The notes: generated by a model not told the origin, from the sequence alone. A stretch of DNA of 64,000 nt from K23-9 sp049680365 (GCA_049680365.1 JBAUHQ010000417.1:13226-77225), one strand, 5' to 3'. Positions 52,849 to 63,400 are shown, counted from the first letter of the stretch. Numbers and translations: made by a program.

Positions 52849-52933
52849 TCGTTGCTGCGACGCTCCGCGGCGCAGTGCAAAACTGATCTCGCTGGTTTAG
52901 GCAGCATCCCGTCGCGGAGCCTCGGGACAACGA
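52849..52933. repeat. Palindromic element abutting the protease stop codon
   Basis: It begins right after the TAG with TCGTTG (52849-52854) and ends with CAACGA (52928-52933). Inside are CTGCGACGC/GCGGCGCAG (52855-52875, one mismatch), a weaker AAAC/GTTT stem, and TCCCG/CGGGA (52907-52927). The first hairpin closely resembles the 10-bp palindrome in the gspJ frame at 29310. The order of outer arms with three hairpins inside repeats that of the element at 49286. Confidence 0.6.
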
Positions 52934-53135
52934 AAAGAAGAGGATGGCTCGGCGGGAACGTAGGCGTGCGATGAAGCTTCCCTGTGAAATCATCACGACT
53001 GCGTTCCCGTTTTCTCACAGTTTCTTTGAAACACTTTCTCAGCCGCCACGCTTAGCCATTTATCAAGGCAGCCCACATCGCAGCTGCCATCGAGCCAAAT
53101 CAATTTCTTAATACTCCACACTTGGAAACAATGCC

Positions 53136-54008
53136 ATGAAACGTCAAATCAAATCAGCTGTCATCGTCGCCGCCGCTCTTGCGAGTGTTGTTGGAAACGG
53201 ATTGCCTGCATCCGCGTGCGGCGGTCGAGGCGGAGGGTTCGGCGGTGGATTTGGAGGCAGCATAGGCCGAGGCTATTCCAGGCCAGCCATGAACTACAGC
53301 CGCCCAGCCGTTACATATCAGCCCACACACGCGACAAATGTCTACGCCCAACCGGTTTACTCGCAGAGCGTCTATTCAACGCCTGTGCAACAGCATACCG
53401 TCTATCAGCAACCAAATTACACTCAGCCGACGCAAACCTTCACCCAGCCTAACGTCGTTCAAAGTCAGCGAGTGGTTGCTCAACAACCTGCTGCTCCAAC
53501 CACCAGCGTCGCACAAACGACATCCGTCAAGCGTCAACAAACGACCGCACCAATTGCACAAACGAAACCCGCTGCACAAACGCAGCCAGTTGCGAAACAG
53601 CAAACTGCTCAGCAAAGTGCACTACAAGCTTTGGTCTCGCGGAACACAACGACAGCCACTTCAGCGGCGCAGCCAGCCGAAGAAGCCACGCCAAGCATTC
53701 CTGAGTTCACGGCCGCTTCATCAACGACGGCGATTGCCAGTCACGTTGGAACTTGGAAAGTCACTTTACCAGGCAACCAATCGGTCGAGCTAAGTTTGGA
53801 CGCAGATAGCAAGTTCATTTGGACAGCCACGAAAGATGGCAAGACGAGCGAATTTGACGGCCAGTATCGCCTGGACGACGGACGACTTACTCTGGTTCGC
53901 TCGACTGACTTGCAGCAAATGACCGGAGACTGGACAGCGAAAGACACCGGATTCACTTTCAAGCTGGATGGTGCCAAAACAGGCGGATTGAACTTCAATC
54001 GCAGCTAG
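53136..54008 (+). CDS. Secreted Tyr/Gln/Thr-rich protein with a shared beta-rich C-terminal domain
   Basis: The 290-residue protein has a signal peptide (VIVAAALASVVGNGLPASA), a Gly-rich patch (GGRGGGFGGGFGGSIGRGY), and a low-complexity stretch of Tyr/Pro/Gln repeats (YSRPAMNYSRPAV, YAQPVYSQSVYSTPV). A Gln/Thr/Ala-rich linker follows to about residue 185. The last 90 residues form a compact domain (VGTWKVTLPGNQSVELSLDADSKFIWTA to FTFKLDGAKTGGLNFNRS) that resembles the C-terminus of the protein at 50985. This is a domain-plus-spacer layout common in cell-surface proteins. An intrinsic terminator follows the stop. Confidence 0.75.
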   Translation: MKRQIKSAVIVAAALASVVGNGLPASACGGRGGGFGGGFGGSIGRGYSRPAMNYSRPAVTYQPTHATNVYAQPVYSQSVYSTPVQQHTVYQQPNYTQPTQTFTQPNVVQSQRVVAQQPAAPTTSVAQTTSVKRQQTTAPIAQTKPAAQTQPVAKQQTAQQSALQALVSRNTTTATSAAQPAEEATPSIPEFTAASSTTAIASHVGTWKVTLPGNQSVELSLDADSKFIWTATKDGKTSEFDGQYRLDDGRLTLVRSTDLQQMTGDWTAKDTGFTFKLDGAKTGGLNFNRS

Positions 54009-54034
54009 CCAGTTCGGGTTTGCCCATGAATCGA

Positions 54035-54072
54035 AAACGCCAATCTCTCCACTGGAGTGGCTGGCGTTTTTT
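54035..54072 (+). terminator. Intrinsic terminator after the gene at 53136
   Basis: AACGCCA (54036-54042) and TGGCGTT (54062-54068) form the stem, with an inner CTCCACTGGAG-type palindrome, followed by six T residues. It stands 28 bases after the stop and two bases before the end of the convergent transporter gene, so it may stop transcription in both directions. Confidence 0.8.
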
Positions 54073-54074
54073 CG

Positions 54075-55430
54075 TTAAGCATCCGCTTCTTCCAAATCAT
54101 TTTCCGCAGACGCCGTCAGCTCTTTGACTACTCGTTTGTTTTCGTCTCCGATAAACCATGCCAGCCCAACCCATACGACAGCGATTGGAATCATGCACCA
54201 CGACAATGTCGTCATCGCCAAGCCCCAACTGTCACGCATCGAGCGATAAATCCCGCCGATCACTGAGTCGCCACCGCGACGAACGATCGTGTCGATGAAA
54301 CTCTTGGCCTTATAGCGGTCTTCGCGGCGAACGGCGGTGAACAGGACTTCTCTCGCGGGATTTGCGATGGCGTATTCGGCCGAACGCCCCGTTACAGAAA
54401 TCACAGCCAATACCAACAGCGACGGTGCGAGTGCCAACGAAGCAATCCCGCAGATATAGGCGATCGGCAACACAGCCAACGTAATCCCCAAACCAAAGCG
54501 ACGCATCAATCGACCGACCACTGCGGTCTGCAAAACAAGCGTCAGAACCTGCACGCAAAAATTGATCATTGCGAAGTACTTCGTTTTGTCTTCTCTGGAG
54601 TCCAGAGCAGCATCAACGATCTCCGACTGCTGGAAATAGATCGTTGTCCCACACGTTGCCAGAAAAAATCCGTAGATACAAATCGCAAATAGATAACGAG
54701 ATTGAAACACGGCCGAGAATCCGGCAAAGGGATTGCCACCGGTTGGCTTGCCGGTTCGCATCGATGCCAATTCGATACCGCTATCCTGATGCTTTTCCCA
54801 TGCGTGTTCCAATCGAAAATAGACGGCCAGTCCGATCAACAAGAGCACGACAGGAATCAACAACAGATTCTCTTGTCCCAATTGGTCGACCATGAACGTG
54901 GCCACAAGCGAGGCGATCAATCCACCAGCGGTGCCGCCGCCAGCAATGATCCCATACAGACGACGCCCTTGATCGGGGGCAAGCATGTCGCCGACGACGC
55001 TCCAAAAAAACGAGACGATAAATAGCCCGTACACACTGATCCAAATAAACAGGACTCGCGCGACCCATTCCAAGGCAGGCGTCTCACCCAACATCGCTGT
55101 CGCGGGAACAAACGACATTGCCGCCCAAAACCCGACCAGCATCACGCAGAAAAAAGCGTAGATGCACGGCACCAACTTTTTGCGATGAAACTTAGAAACC
55201 AGTAATGAATACGTTGGGATCGCTACCAGCATCGTGACGAACGTTGCGCGAAACAACCAAGCAAGATTATTGATGCCGTACTCGGTACTAATCTGTTCCC
55301 GAATCGGACGCAGTATGTAGTACCCAAATAGAACCAGAAAAAACCAGACAGCGCTGCAGCGAAACGTTGTTCGCTCGTGCTCGGTCAGTTCACCAACAAT
55401 GCGGTCTTCCAATCGTTGCAGGATCGACAT
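54075..55430 (-). CDS. MFS/nucleotide-transporter-like (Npt family) membrane protein
   Basis: The frame opens further upstream (to 55613, overlapping the preceding gene), but the hydrophobic, family-like sequence begins soon after ATG 55430 (MSILQRLEDRIVGELTEHERTTF), which I use (451 residues); ATG 55538 is an alternative. About twelve membrane segments are visible. Family-like parts are GYYILRPIREQISTEYGINNLAWLF, FFWSVVGDMLAPDQGRRLYGIIAGGGTAGGLIAS, and the late AVRREDRYKAKSFIDTIVRRGGDSVIG. These match the MFS branch related to ATP/ADP and nucleotide exchangers (Npt1/Npt2). In free-living bacteria such proteins need not carry nucleotides, and the substrate is unknown. Confidence 0.82.
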   Translation of the reverse strand: MSILQRLEDRIVGELTEHERTTFRCSAVWFFLVLFGYYILRPIREQISTEYGINNLAWLFRATFVTMLVAIPTYSLLVSKFHRKKLVPCIYAFFCVMLVGFWAAMSFVPATAMLGETPALEWVARVLFIWISVYGLFIVSFFWSVVGDMLAPDQGRRLYGIIAGGGTAGGLIASLVATFMVDQLGQENLLLIPVVLLLIGLAVYFRLEHAWEKHQDSGIELASMRTGKPTGGNPFAGFSAVFQSRYLFAICIYGFFLATCGTTIYFQQSEIVDAALDSREDKTKYFAMINFCVQVLTLVLQTAVVGRLMRRFGLGITLAVLPIAYICGIASLALAPSLLVLAVISVTGRSAEYAIANPAREVLFTAVRREDRYKAKSFIDTIVRRGGDSVIGGIYRSMRDSWGLAMTTLSWCMIPIAVVWVGLAWFIGDENKRVVKELTASAENDLEEADA

Positions 55431-55558
55431 TGGCGGATCAGAGCAGTGCAGACGAGGACGCGGTGGAAAGAGATTGGCGATCGCGATGACGTCGTCCGGC
55501 TCTCCGAATAGGATTGCGGCTACCGGAGTGTTCACCATTCGGAGAATCGTGCGACAAT

Positions 55559-56539
55559 CTACTCGGGAATCAAACTCACTTCGGCGGGTGGTTTCAATGC
55601 GGGAATGTACCACGAAACCTTAGCGTCCTTCTGCTGCCGAACCAATTGGTGGAACAGTGCATCGGTCGCGTCGCGTCGTAACTGCGCTTGGTCCGTCAGA
55701 TCATCGAAGCCAACGTCGCTCTTTTGAAATTCGTGAACTAACACAACATGCAACCCCATCGGCGACACAACGACATCGCTCACGTCACCTGCTTTGGTGG
55801 ACCGAACCGCATTCATCACACTCGCTGGCAAGTCACCGTCAGCCTGCACCCAGCCAACACGACCTCCGTTGGAAGCCGACCCGCCTTCGCTGTGCGTCCG
55901 CGCCGCATCGGTGAATTTCGCTTCTGGTGAATCGGATTGACGGATTTCCTGAACCAACTTCTCAAGTCGTTCCTTGACTGCTTGAGCGGTCGCTTGATCT
56001 GCCGTGTCGACCTTTAGATAAAGCTGAGACACATCCCAACGTCCGCCGCCGTATTTTTGCTGGTTTCGCTGAAAGTAAGTCTGCAAATTTTCGTCCGTCA
56101 TCCGACTCTTTAAGTATCCACGCCACGCCGCTTCCCACGCCAGCGACTCACGGTACGACGCCTCAGTGCTGCTACGAAGCTTGGCGTGTTGCTGCAAGCT
56201 GCTGCCGCGGCGTTTTAATTCGCGTTCAAGTTCACTGATGTGCCGATCAATCATCTGCTGAAGCGACGCTCCGCCTTGCGACCGCAGTGACTTCATCGCC
56301 AGATGTTGCCGAACAAGCGTCGCTGCAATCGCTTGCCGAACTTGATCGGTTGCCTTACTGACGTCGCGAATTTTTAATCGATCGACCAACACCAAGTTCA
56401 GCTCACCCAAAAAAATGGGCTGACCATCGACCGATGCAATGGGATCCTCGGGACGAAGCGTCTGCTGGGCATCAGCAAACTGATAACCAACAACGCTGAC
56501 GCCAATCGTCGTACACAGTAGCAAGATGAAACGAATCAC
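55559..56539 (-). CDS. Periplasmic parvulin-type peptidyl-prolyl isomerase (SurA/PrsA-like)
   Basis: The 326-residue protein has a signal segment (IRFILLLCTTIGVSVVGYQFADA), a helical chaperone-like N-terminal part (PIASVDGQPIFLGELNLVLV, ATLVRQHLAMKSL) and a rotamase domain at about 170-280 (WDVSQLYLKVDTADQ, FTDAARTHSEGGSASNGGRVGWVQADGDLP, AGDVSDVVVSPMGLHVVLVHEF). Helices follow at the C-terminus. It helps fold exported proteins. Its start overlaps the stop of the upstream gene by four bases (ATGA), so they form an operon. Confidence 0.9.
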   Translation of the reverse strand: MIRFILLLCTTIGVSVVGYQFADAQQTLRPEDPIASVDGQPIFLGELNLVLVDRLKIRDVSKATDQVRQAIAATLVRQHLAMKSLRSQGGASLQQMIDRHISELERELKRRGSSLQQHAKLRSSTEASYRESLAWEAAWRGYLKSRMTDENLQTYFQRNQQKYGGGRWDVSQLYLKVDTADQATAQAVKERLEKLVQEIRQSDSPEAKFTDAARTHSEGGSASNGGRVGWVQADGDLPASVMNAVRSTKAGDVSDVVVSPMGLHVVLVHEFQKSDVGFDDLTDQAQLRRDATDALFHQLVRQQKDAKVSWYIPALKPPAEVSLIPE

Positions 56540-57909
56540 GGCAGTTTGATGTCCTGAATGACGAAAGCAACTTCATTGTTAATCACGGCCGTTGGTGATT
56601 CGTAGATTAGCACGGCATCGTCGTAGCTATCACCAAGTTCAAACAAGTAGCCGATACCGACGCCATCTTTGGTCTGACGAAAGACCTCGTACCCCAAATG
56701 CTCTGCTCGCGAGCCATCTTTGCGTTTGATGTACAGGGGATTTTCAAATATCCAATGCCGATGACTTTCCAACGATCGATCCGCGTCAGCGAGTTGTAGT
56801 CCGACGCGAACTTCGTGAAGCGGTCCGTTCTTGCGAATCTCTTCGACTTCGACCGTCATCGCTTCGATTGTTTTCTTCGGATTAACATCTTTCAGCGCAA
56901 GTTCAAACGCTTGCTGCTTACCAGGCAGCAGTGCTTTGATGCTTCCCGAAAGTGACTTAATTTTGCTTGGCCGGCCCGCAGGCAATTCCAATGGCAAGTA
57001 AAATTCGCTGAACGCCAAGTCGGCACTGGTTGCGATGTCGATCGTGTCACCCGACTCTTGTGGTTCGACCGATTTGTCGTCATCCAACTTTCCTGAAAGC
57101 TGGTCGATCGGAATCGTCAAACCAATTGGGGTCATCCGGGGTTCCCAAGCGATCTCCATGGCGACGTTCATACCGCTTTGCGAAGGTTGATTTAAAACTC
57201 GCCGGGCGTTGACCGACGTAGGTTCAATGCGATAGACACCCGCGTACGCTGCGGAATCGACACGGGATGGACGACCTTCTTCACGCGGCTGCAACGCCAG
57301 CACGCCACGATCACCACCGTAGAAATTGACATCCAGGTTCGTTTGGTCGAGCACTAAATCGACAGCATGCCAAAACGATAAAGGCGTCGGCACGGAATCG
57401 ACCTTCATTGATTCATCAGCTTGATGTTCGAATTCGACACCACTGTCACGGCTGATCGCTTCGAGCGCTTCGCCCAGCGTCGTGATGCTGTCTAAGTTGA
57501 TCGTAATCGCAGACGACTGCGTTTGCGTCTTGGCCGACATCAGGGCTTTGCGAACACGCGCTAGCCGTTCTTTCGCTTCGATCGAAACGCCGGCCTTTTC
57601 TTGTGGCAGATACTTCAAGGCATCGGCTCCCGCCTCGATCAGTTTTTTCTCAGCCAATTTTCGTTTGCTTAAACTGGGTGCGTCCAATTGATCGACCCAC
57701 TCCAGCACATCCGACTTCAAATCACCTGAATCCGCATCCGTTGCTTCGGCGGCGGGCTTATCTGTTTCAGCACTGCCTTCCTGTGCTCGTGTAGAGTCCG
57801 CAAAGAGCAGGCAAAGAATGGCGAAAGCGAAAACGCACCCAAGTACGTGCCGCAGCACGCGGCCTGTCATCGGCTCATCGGCAATCAGCATTTTTGTCAT
57901 CGTCCTCAT
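56536..57909 (-). CDS. Exported protein of unknown function, coupled to the foldase
   Basis: ATG 57909 is preceded by AAGGGAG at good spacing and gives a short basic stretch and a membrane/signal segment (RVLRHVLGCVFAFAILCLLFA), 457 residues; the longer frame from 58059 would overlap the divergent gene's start region. The protein has a helical N-terminal part (LEWVDQLDAPSLSKRKLAEKKLIEAGADALKYL, HEAT-like), then a region like secretin N-domains/STN (SITTLGEALEAISRDSGVEFEHQADESMKV, FWHAVDLVLDQTNLDVNFYGGDRGVLALQP). The C-terminal half is beta-rich. It is translationally coupled to the peptidyl-prolyl isomerase gene. Confidence 0.7.
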   Translation of the reverse strand: MRTMTKMLIADEPMTGRVLRHVLGCVFAFAILCLLFADSTRAQEGSAETDKPAAEATDADSGDLKSDVLEWVDQLDAPSLSKRKLAEKKLIEAGADALKYLPQEKAGVSIEAKERLARVRKALMSAKTQTQSSAITINLDSITTLGEALEAISRDSGVEFEHQADESMKVDSVPTPLSFWHAVDLVLDQTNLDVNFYGGDRGVLALQPREEGRPSRVDSAAYAGVYRIEPTSVNARRVLNQPSQSGMNVAMEIAWEPRMTPIGLTIPIDQLSGKLDDDKSVEPQESGDTIDIATSADLAFSEFYLPLELPAGRPSKIKSLSGSIKALLPGKQQAFELALKDVNPKKTIEAMTVEVEEIRKNGPLHEVRVGLQLADADRSLESHRHWIFENPLYIKRKDGSRAEHLGYEVFRQTKDGVGIGYLFELGDSYDDAVLIYESPTAVINNEVAFVIQDIKLP

Positions 57910-58052
57910 AAACGGACTCCCTTGGCACGGATTCACAAGCAGTGTGAGCGGAAAAGCCGCTGAAGCGTCCCCCGCATCATTTCTGAGCCTGAATTCTAAC
58001 CTAGCGTTGTGACATCCGTCCAAACCGATGCGCATCCTGAGTGTCAGAATTG

Positions 58053-59180
58053 ATGACAAATACAGAATTCAAGACAGCCAAAGCAAACAACCTCGGTAGA
58101 TTTACCGGTCGATTTAGCACGATCACATCCGCAATGATGATGGCAACCGTGTTCCTGACGCCAACCGCCAGCGCTCAAACCACCGGCATGGTGGAGTTTT
58201 TTTCGGCGGGCAACCGGCATCAAGGCATGGCGCTCATCGAATTGGCTCACGAGATGATCGTGCTTGGCCGAGACGGGAGCATCCATTCAGTTGACCCTAC
58301 CGAAAATGGAAGCGTTCGGCGCATTCGTGACGATTACGAACCGATGCCAGTGACGGAATTGCGCAACAAACTGCGTGCCGAATTTGGACCGGAATACGAA
58401 GTTGCTACGACCAGTAATTTTTTGGTCGTTCAACCCAAAGGCAGGGACGACCGGTGGCCAGATTTGTTTGAACAGTCTCATCGTTCGTTCACATCGTATA
58501 TGTCGCGGCGAGGCGTCAACGTTCGTGAAGGACGTTTTCCTATGGTCGCTGTCGTCTACCCCGATCAAAAAGCAATGTACATGGCCTTCCGCGATTTGGA
58601 CATTGATGTCTCACGAGTCGCAGGCATCTATTCGAACGTGACCAATCGTGTCATGACTCATGACGGCGGACATTTGTCGCTCATAGCAGCGACAGTTCGC
58701 CATGAAGCCGCTCACCAGTCGGCATTCAACTCCGGTGTGCATTCGCGCATCACAGACACACCGAAATGGATTACCGAAGGCATCGGGCAGATGTTTGAAT
58801 CGCCTGCGATGACGAGTACACAAGCAGGATCGCGAACCAGTGATCGTGCCAACGCCGATAGCATCCGAGTCATCAAGTCAAAGCTGAGTGAACAAAACGA
58901 AGTGCATTTCCACAAAACGGTGGTGCAGTTGATCGGCGACGACATGTTATTTGATGACGATCGAACGGTTGATAAAGCCTACGCGGTTAGCTGGGCCATG
59001 ATGTTCTATCTGGCCGAACGACAGCCCAACGAGTTCGCCAAACTGATGAACTACACAGCCAAACGCCCCGCATTTCGCAATTATGAAAAACCTGACCGAA
59101 TCAAGCACTTCGAGCAAATCGTGGGACTCAACATGCTGGACTTCAGCAAACGAGTTCAGTGGTTTCTAGAGTCGCTTTAA
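58053..59180 (+). CDS. DUF1570-type putative zinc metallopeptidase, exported
   Basis: A GTG at 58041 and an ATG at 58053 can start this frame; I use the ATG (375 residues). A hydrophobic signal follows (ITSAMMMATVFLTPTASAQ). The signature is VRHEAAHQSAF with HEAAH at about residues 217-221, an HExxH zinc site, followed by TPKWITEGIGQMFESPAM with the third ligand-type Glu. This pattern is that of DUF1570, a peptidase MA-like family frequent in planctomycetes. The N-terminal half (FVVVQPKGRDD-like, SHRSFTSYMSRRG) is family-typical too. Substrate is unknown. It is divergent from the preceding gene across about 140 bp. Confidence 0.88.
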   Translation: MTNTEFKTAKANNLGRFTGRFSTITSAMMMATVFLTPTASAQTTGMVEFFSAGNRHQGMALIELAHEMIVLGRDGSIHSVDPTENGSVRRIRDDYEPMPVTELRNKLRAEFGPEYEVATTSNFLVVQPKGRDDRWPDLFEQSHRSFTSYMSRRGVNVREGRFPMVAVVYPDQKAMYMAFRDLDIDVSRVAGIYSNVTNRVMTHDGGHLSLIAATVRHEAAHQSAFNSGVHSRITDTPKWITEGIGQMFESPAMTSTQAGSRTSDRANADSIRVIKSKLSEQNEVHFHKTVVQLIGDDMLFDDDRTVDKAYAVSWAMMFYLAERQPNEFAKLMNYTAKRPAFRNYEKPDRIKHFEQIVGLNMLDFSKRVQWFLESL

Positions 59181-59711
59181 ACGGAATTGCGCCCAATTGC
59201 TCCCAAGCCAGGGCTCCCATGCCAGACGCGAGCCTGCCTCACAATGGCGGCCCCTCATTCCCCCGTCGGGCTATCCGGCCCAACAATTCTTCCGAACGAA
59301 CGTATGGTTTTGTTTGCAAAACAGGTCCGTCAGAATTGATTTCCGTGCGAAATCACTCGTGTTTTCGCACATTTAGAAATAAATACGAAAAAACGCCATT
59401 TAGTTTGGCGGACAACCGACGTGAAATCACCTCTACCTGTTGGGGCAGATCCGTCGGGTCAGCGGCGGACTTTTTTACAATCTGAAATCAAGCTCGTTGT
59501 AAGTGAATTCTCGACTTTCCTGGGGCGGTTGCGGCCGACGTTTGGGGCATTCCACGTTGTACGTGGAAACGCGACCGCAATCGCTTTCAGGTTTTTCGAC
59601 TCAAAGAAAGACGGTTGGGCATTTTTTTAGTAGCCGACGACGTATCGCTACCTGCTAAATTCGTTGCTTCACTTGCTAGCCAATATTGCCCCATTCTTTT
59701 GATTCCCCATT
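59181..59711. other. 531-bp intergenic region before the second sigma factor
   Basis: A 108-codon frame here (59159-59485) overlaps the end of the upstream gene and has no protein character. A short stem CGCCA/TGGCG (59394-59410) preceded by six A residues would be a weak minus-strand terminator, but no gene ends there. The promoter of the sigma-factor operon should lie in the AT-richer part near 59600-59700; I cannot name its boxes. Confidence 0.45.
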
Positions 59712-60308
59712 GTGAATTCGGACGACCGTAGCGTTAATTCGCTTTCACCCTCGGATCGCTCCTTGGTGGTGATGGTACGCGATGGCGATGAGGATGCAGC
59801 TGCGATTTTGTACGAGCGTTATGCTCGGCGAATCTTTGGGCTCGTGCGATCGAACTTTGGCGAAAAACTATCGGCAGCAACCGAACCGGAAGACATTGTT
59901 CAGTCGGTGTTCCGAAGCGTTTTTCGTGGGATGCAGTCTGGTCACTACGACGCCCCTCCAGGATCGACACTCTGGAATTTGATGGCTGTCATTGCGATGA
60001 ACAAACTTCGAAGCAAGGCGTCTCACCACCAAGCACAACGCCGAGACTCCAATCGAAACGTACCACTTGAGTCAACAAGTTCGCTGGACTTGCTTTCTTC
60101 GGACCAATCTTCATCCGAATTCTTCGAGGTCTGCGTACGCGAAACGCTGGAATTCCTTCGACCATTGGACCGCGAAATCTTGACCTTGCGAATCCAAGGA
60201 CATCCTGTCGATGATATCAGCGAGATGGTTCGACGCAGCTGCCGATCGGTGGAACGTAGTTTGCAAAACAGCCGACAACAATTGGCAACACTGCTACTAG
60301 CAGAGTAG
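59712..60308 (+). CDS. ECF-type RNA polymerase sigma factor of a kinase-linked group
   Basis: The start is a GTG at 59712 (198 residues). Region 2 is seen as LVVMVRDGDEDAAAILYERYARRIFGLVRSNF followed by EPEDIVQSVFRSVFRGMQ and LWNLMAVIAMNKLRSKASHHQAQRRD, and region 4 as LEFLRPLDREILTLRIQGHPVDDISEMVRRSCRSVERSLQNSRQQL. No anti-sigma gene is near. A Ser/Thr kinase gene begins about 130 bp downstream on the same strand, as in the planctomycete sigma-kinase groups. It is only distantly similar to the sigma factor at 38925. Confidence 0.92.
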   Translation: MNSDDRSVNSLSPSDRSLVVMVRDGDEDAAAILYERYARRIFGLVRSNFGEKLSAATEPEDIVQSVFRSVFRGMQSGHYDAPPGSTLWNLMAVIAMNKLRSKASHHQAQRRDSNRNVPLESTSSLDLLSSDQSSSEFFEVCVRETLEFLRPLDREILTLRIQGHPVDDISEMVRRSCRSVERSLQNSRQQLATLLLAE

Positions 60309-60439
60309 CCCTGTTCGCGATCGAAAAAACTTCTCCGAATTTCCAGGAATTGTTGGCGGAAGTTTACCCTCGATTCACCTCTACCAATTTGTAGTCACGC
60401 TTCGATGAACTGAAACGTGGCCTTTCACACGTGGCACAA

Positions 60440-63400
60440 ATGGATCCGAGTCTCACGATGATCAACCGAAATGTAACCAACAGCCTTGACGAAGCTATTG
60501 ATCAATTCGAGGAAAGCTGGACACCCGCATCACGGTCTTCGATTAGCAAACTGCTGAACGAGCACGGCTTAGCAGCTGATCATGATGCACTGACGGAATT
60601 GATTCGCATCGACATCGAACTTCGATACAAACATGGTCTATCCCTGGGACTAGACGAGTACTTTGACCAGTGGAATGAATTGCTAGATCGTCCAGCCAAT
60701 GTGGCCGAAATTGCCTTCGAAGATTTCCGATCTCGGTCTGCGTATGGCCATGAGATATTTGTGTCGCGTTGGCGTGATCTACCTGGCGTGTCGAGTGAGC
60801 CGTGGTTCCAGCGACTGATCATTGACTCGTCTTGGTCTCGATCTCGCAGTGCCGTTGCGAACCACGATGGCAAAGCCGACAAGAGCGACGCGGCATTCAG
60901 GATTGCGTTAGAGTCAGGCGGTTTTCACATCATTCATCAGATCGCCACGGGAGCTTTCAGTACTGTCTATCTTGCGACGCAAAACGAACTAGCCGATCGT
61001 TATGTCGTACTGAAAGTCGTGTCGGAAGATCTGCGTGAATCTCGGAGCATGGCGATGCTTCAGCACACCAATATTGTGCCGGTCTACAGCACTCATCGTA
61101 TCCATTCTCGCACGGTGATTTGCATGCCTTACGCGGGAAGCGTGACGCTAAAAGATGTCTTGAACCGCCCTGACCAGGACAGTGTTGTTGCAGGTCAAAG
61201 TTTGATTGCGACCGTGCAAGCACGCATCGATGAAACGGCCGTGGCATTTCGAAAAGACGAATCGAATGAACTGGAGAGCGTAACCAACGAAAACGCGAAT
61301 GTCCGCCAGTCATTCTTGCTTGCTCCTGCAGCAGATGAAAAAGCCGCTTTAAAACCGCTTGAGTCACTTCGGAAACTCAATCGCAGCGAGCTGACAACGT
61401 CCATCTTTTTACGACTTGCGGCGGCTTTAGCACACTCGCATTCGCGCGGCATTTTGCATGGCGATTTGAAACCCAGCAATGTGCTTGTTCGTAACGACGG
61501 CGAACCCGCTTTGCTGGATTTCAATTTATCACAAAGTCTTGATCGCAATCAAAGTCGCATGATGGGCGGGACACTACCGTACATGGCGCCGGAAACCTAC
61601 CGCTCTCTCTTGATGCAGGAGAGCCAACCGCAATTGGAGTCAGATCTCTATGGCATGGGCGTGATGATGTTTGAATTTGCTACGGGCAGGTTACCGCATT
61701 CCACCCCGCCCTCGATGGCTCCCATAGACTTGCAGCGTGCAATCGAAGAAAGAAAGTCGGAGCCGGACTGGCGGGAATCGGACAATGTGTCGCCATCGTT
61801 GCGTGGAATCATCAACCATTGCTTGAGCTTCAATGCCTCTGATCGCTACAGTTCCGCAGACGATCTGAGAAGCGACTTGGAGGCCGAACATTGCCATCGA
61901 CCACTTCGATTCGCTCGCGAACCACGAGCGACCAAAATCAAAAAGTGGTTCCGACGGAATCCCAGTGCAACATCCGGTGGCACCGTCGCAACACTCTTGC
62001 TGGCCTTCGCTATCCCGCTGATCTATGTAGGATTGCAGTGGCGTCAAACGTCTCAACAAATGATGGTTGCCCAGCGGTCTCGCGAGTTCCTGGCGGATTC
62101 TAGTGCTCTCTTGATGCGCATTAACGCAGACCCCGCACGCGAAAGCCATCAAAATATTGAACAAGGCACAAGGCTGTTAGATTCCAGCGGGCTTTTCGCA
62201 CCAGAAGGATATAAAAATCTGATTCCAAGCCAGGCGACCGATCAGCAACGCTTGGAGATACTCGAGAGCATTCAGCGGCACCTACTCCAACTCGGACGGC
62301 TGGAAGCAAGAAGGCTCTGGGTCGTTTCTAGAAACACGCCTCTATCGGCCGCCGACTTCGCGGGACTTGACCGGATGATCGAAGCAGCGGAAGAATTGCC
62401 CTTGCCGGGTGATTCTCGCTCATTGCTATTCTTGAAAGCCCGCAGAGCTGCTTTTGCGAAGGAACCCGATGCAAAAAAAATTGCGCAGAAGGCAGAGCAA
62501 ACGGCGGCTGTGACGGAGTCCGAACGCTATCTCGAAGCGGTTCGCTTGATGACGCAACATAGATATCGTCAAGCGTTGGCGATTTTCGATACTTTGGATG
62601 CACCGGACATTCTCCCCACCGCCTCGTTGTGGACGCTGAAAGGGAGGTCACTCTATGGCGATGAGCAGTTCGAGGAAGCGAAGCTCTCCTTCACGCAATC
62701 GATCCAGCACGCGCCCGATTCTTCGAATTTATTTGTTCTTCGTGGTCGATGCCACAGAAAACTCGGCGAACCCATGTTCGCCCTCGAAGACTTCAACAAA
62801 GCAATCGCCTTGGATCCCAACAACACCTGGGCTTGGAGTGACAAGGCGTCGACCAATCTGAATAGTGGAAACAATGAGGCGGCCATTCGAGCTTACTCGG
62901 AAGTGCTTCGGCAATCGCCCGGTGATGTGTTCGCCTTGATCAGGCGAGCGGAAGCGTATGGCAATATTGGTCAAACCGAACTCGCAGCTGACGACTGGGA
63001 GGCTGTCAATAAGGACGGCGTACTGTCGTTTGATGCACTTGTTGCTCGAGCCCTAGCGATCGACGAACAAGAGCCAGAGCAGGCGTTGGTTGATCTGCGA
63101 CGTGCCCTTGAGCTGGACCCAGACAATCCAATGGTCTTACGCAACATCGCAAAAGTTCTCTCTGTCAACCTGAAACAGTACCCCGAATCCATCGAAGCTT
63201 TCAATCAATCGCTAGAGATTGATCCAACGAATGAACGAGCCTTGATCGATCGCGCCATTCAATACGCTCGATTGAAACAGTACGAACCTGCGATCGATTC
63301 GCTCACGTTGGCGATGAAGGATCCAAACGATGCACGGACTTTCTACCAAGCGGCATGTGCATATGCGTTGATGCCCAACAAAGAGGACCATCAACGTGGG

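Noticed and set aside
59388..59410. Short stem with six A residues, a possible minus-strand terminator
   Set aside because: Only 5 bp, and no gene on that strand ends nearby.
59159..59485. 108-codon plus-strand frame after the DUF1570 gene
   Set aside because: It begins inside the upstream gene and its sequence has no protein-like pattern.
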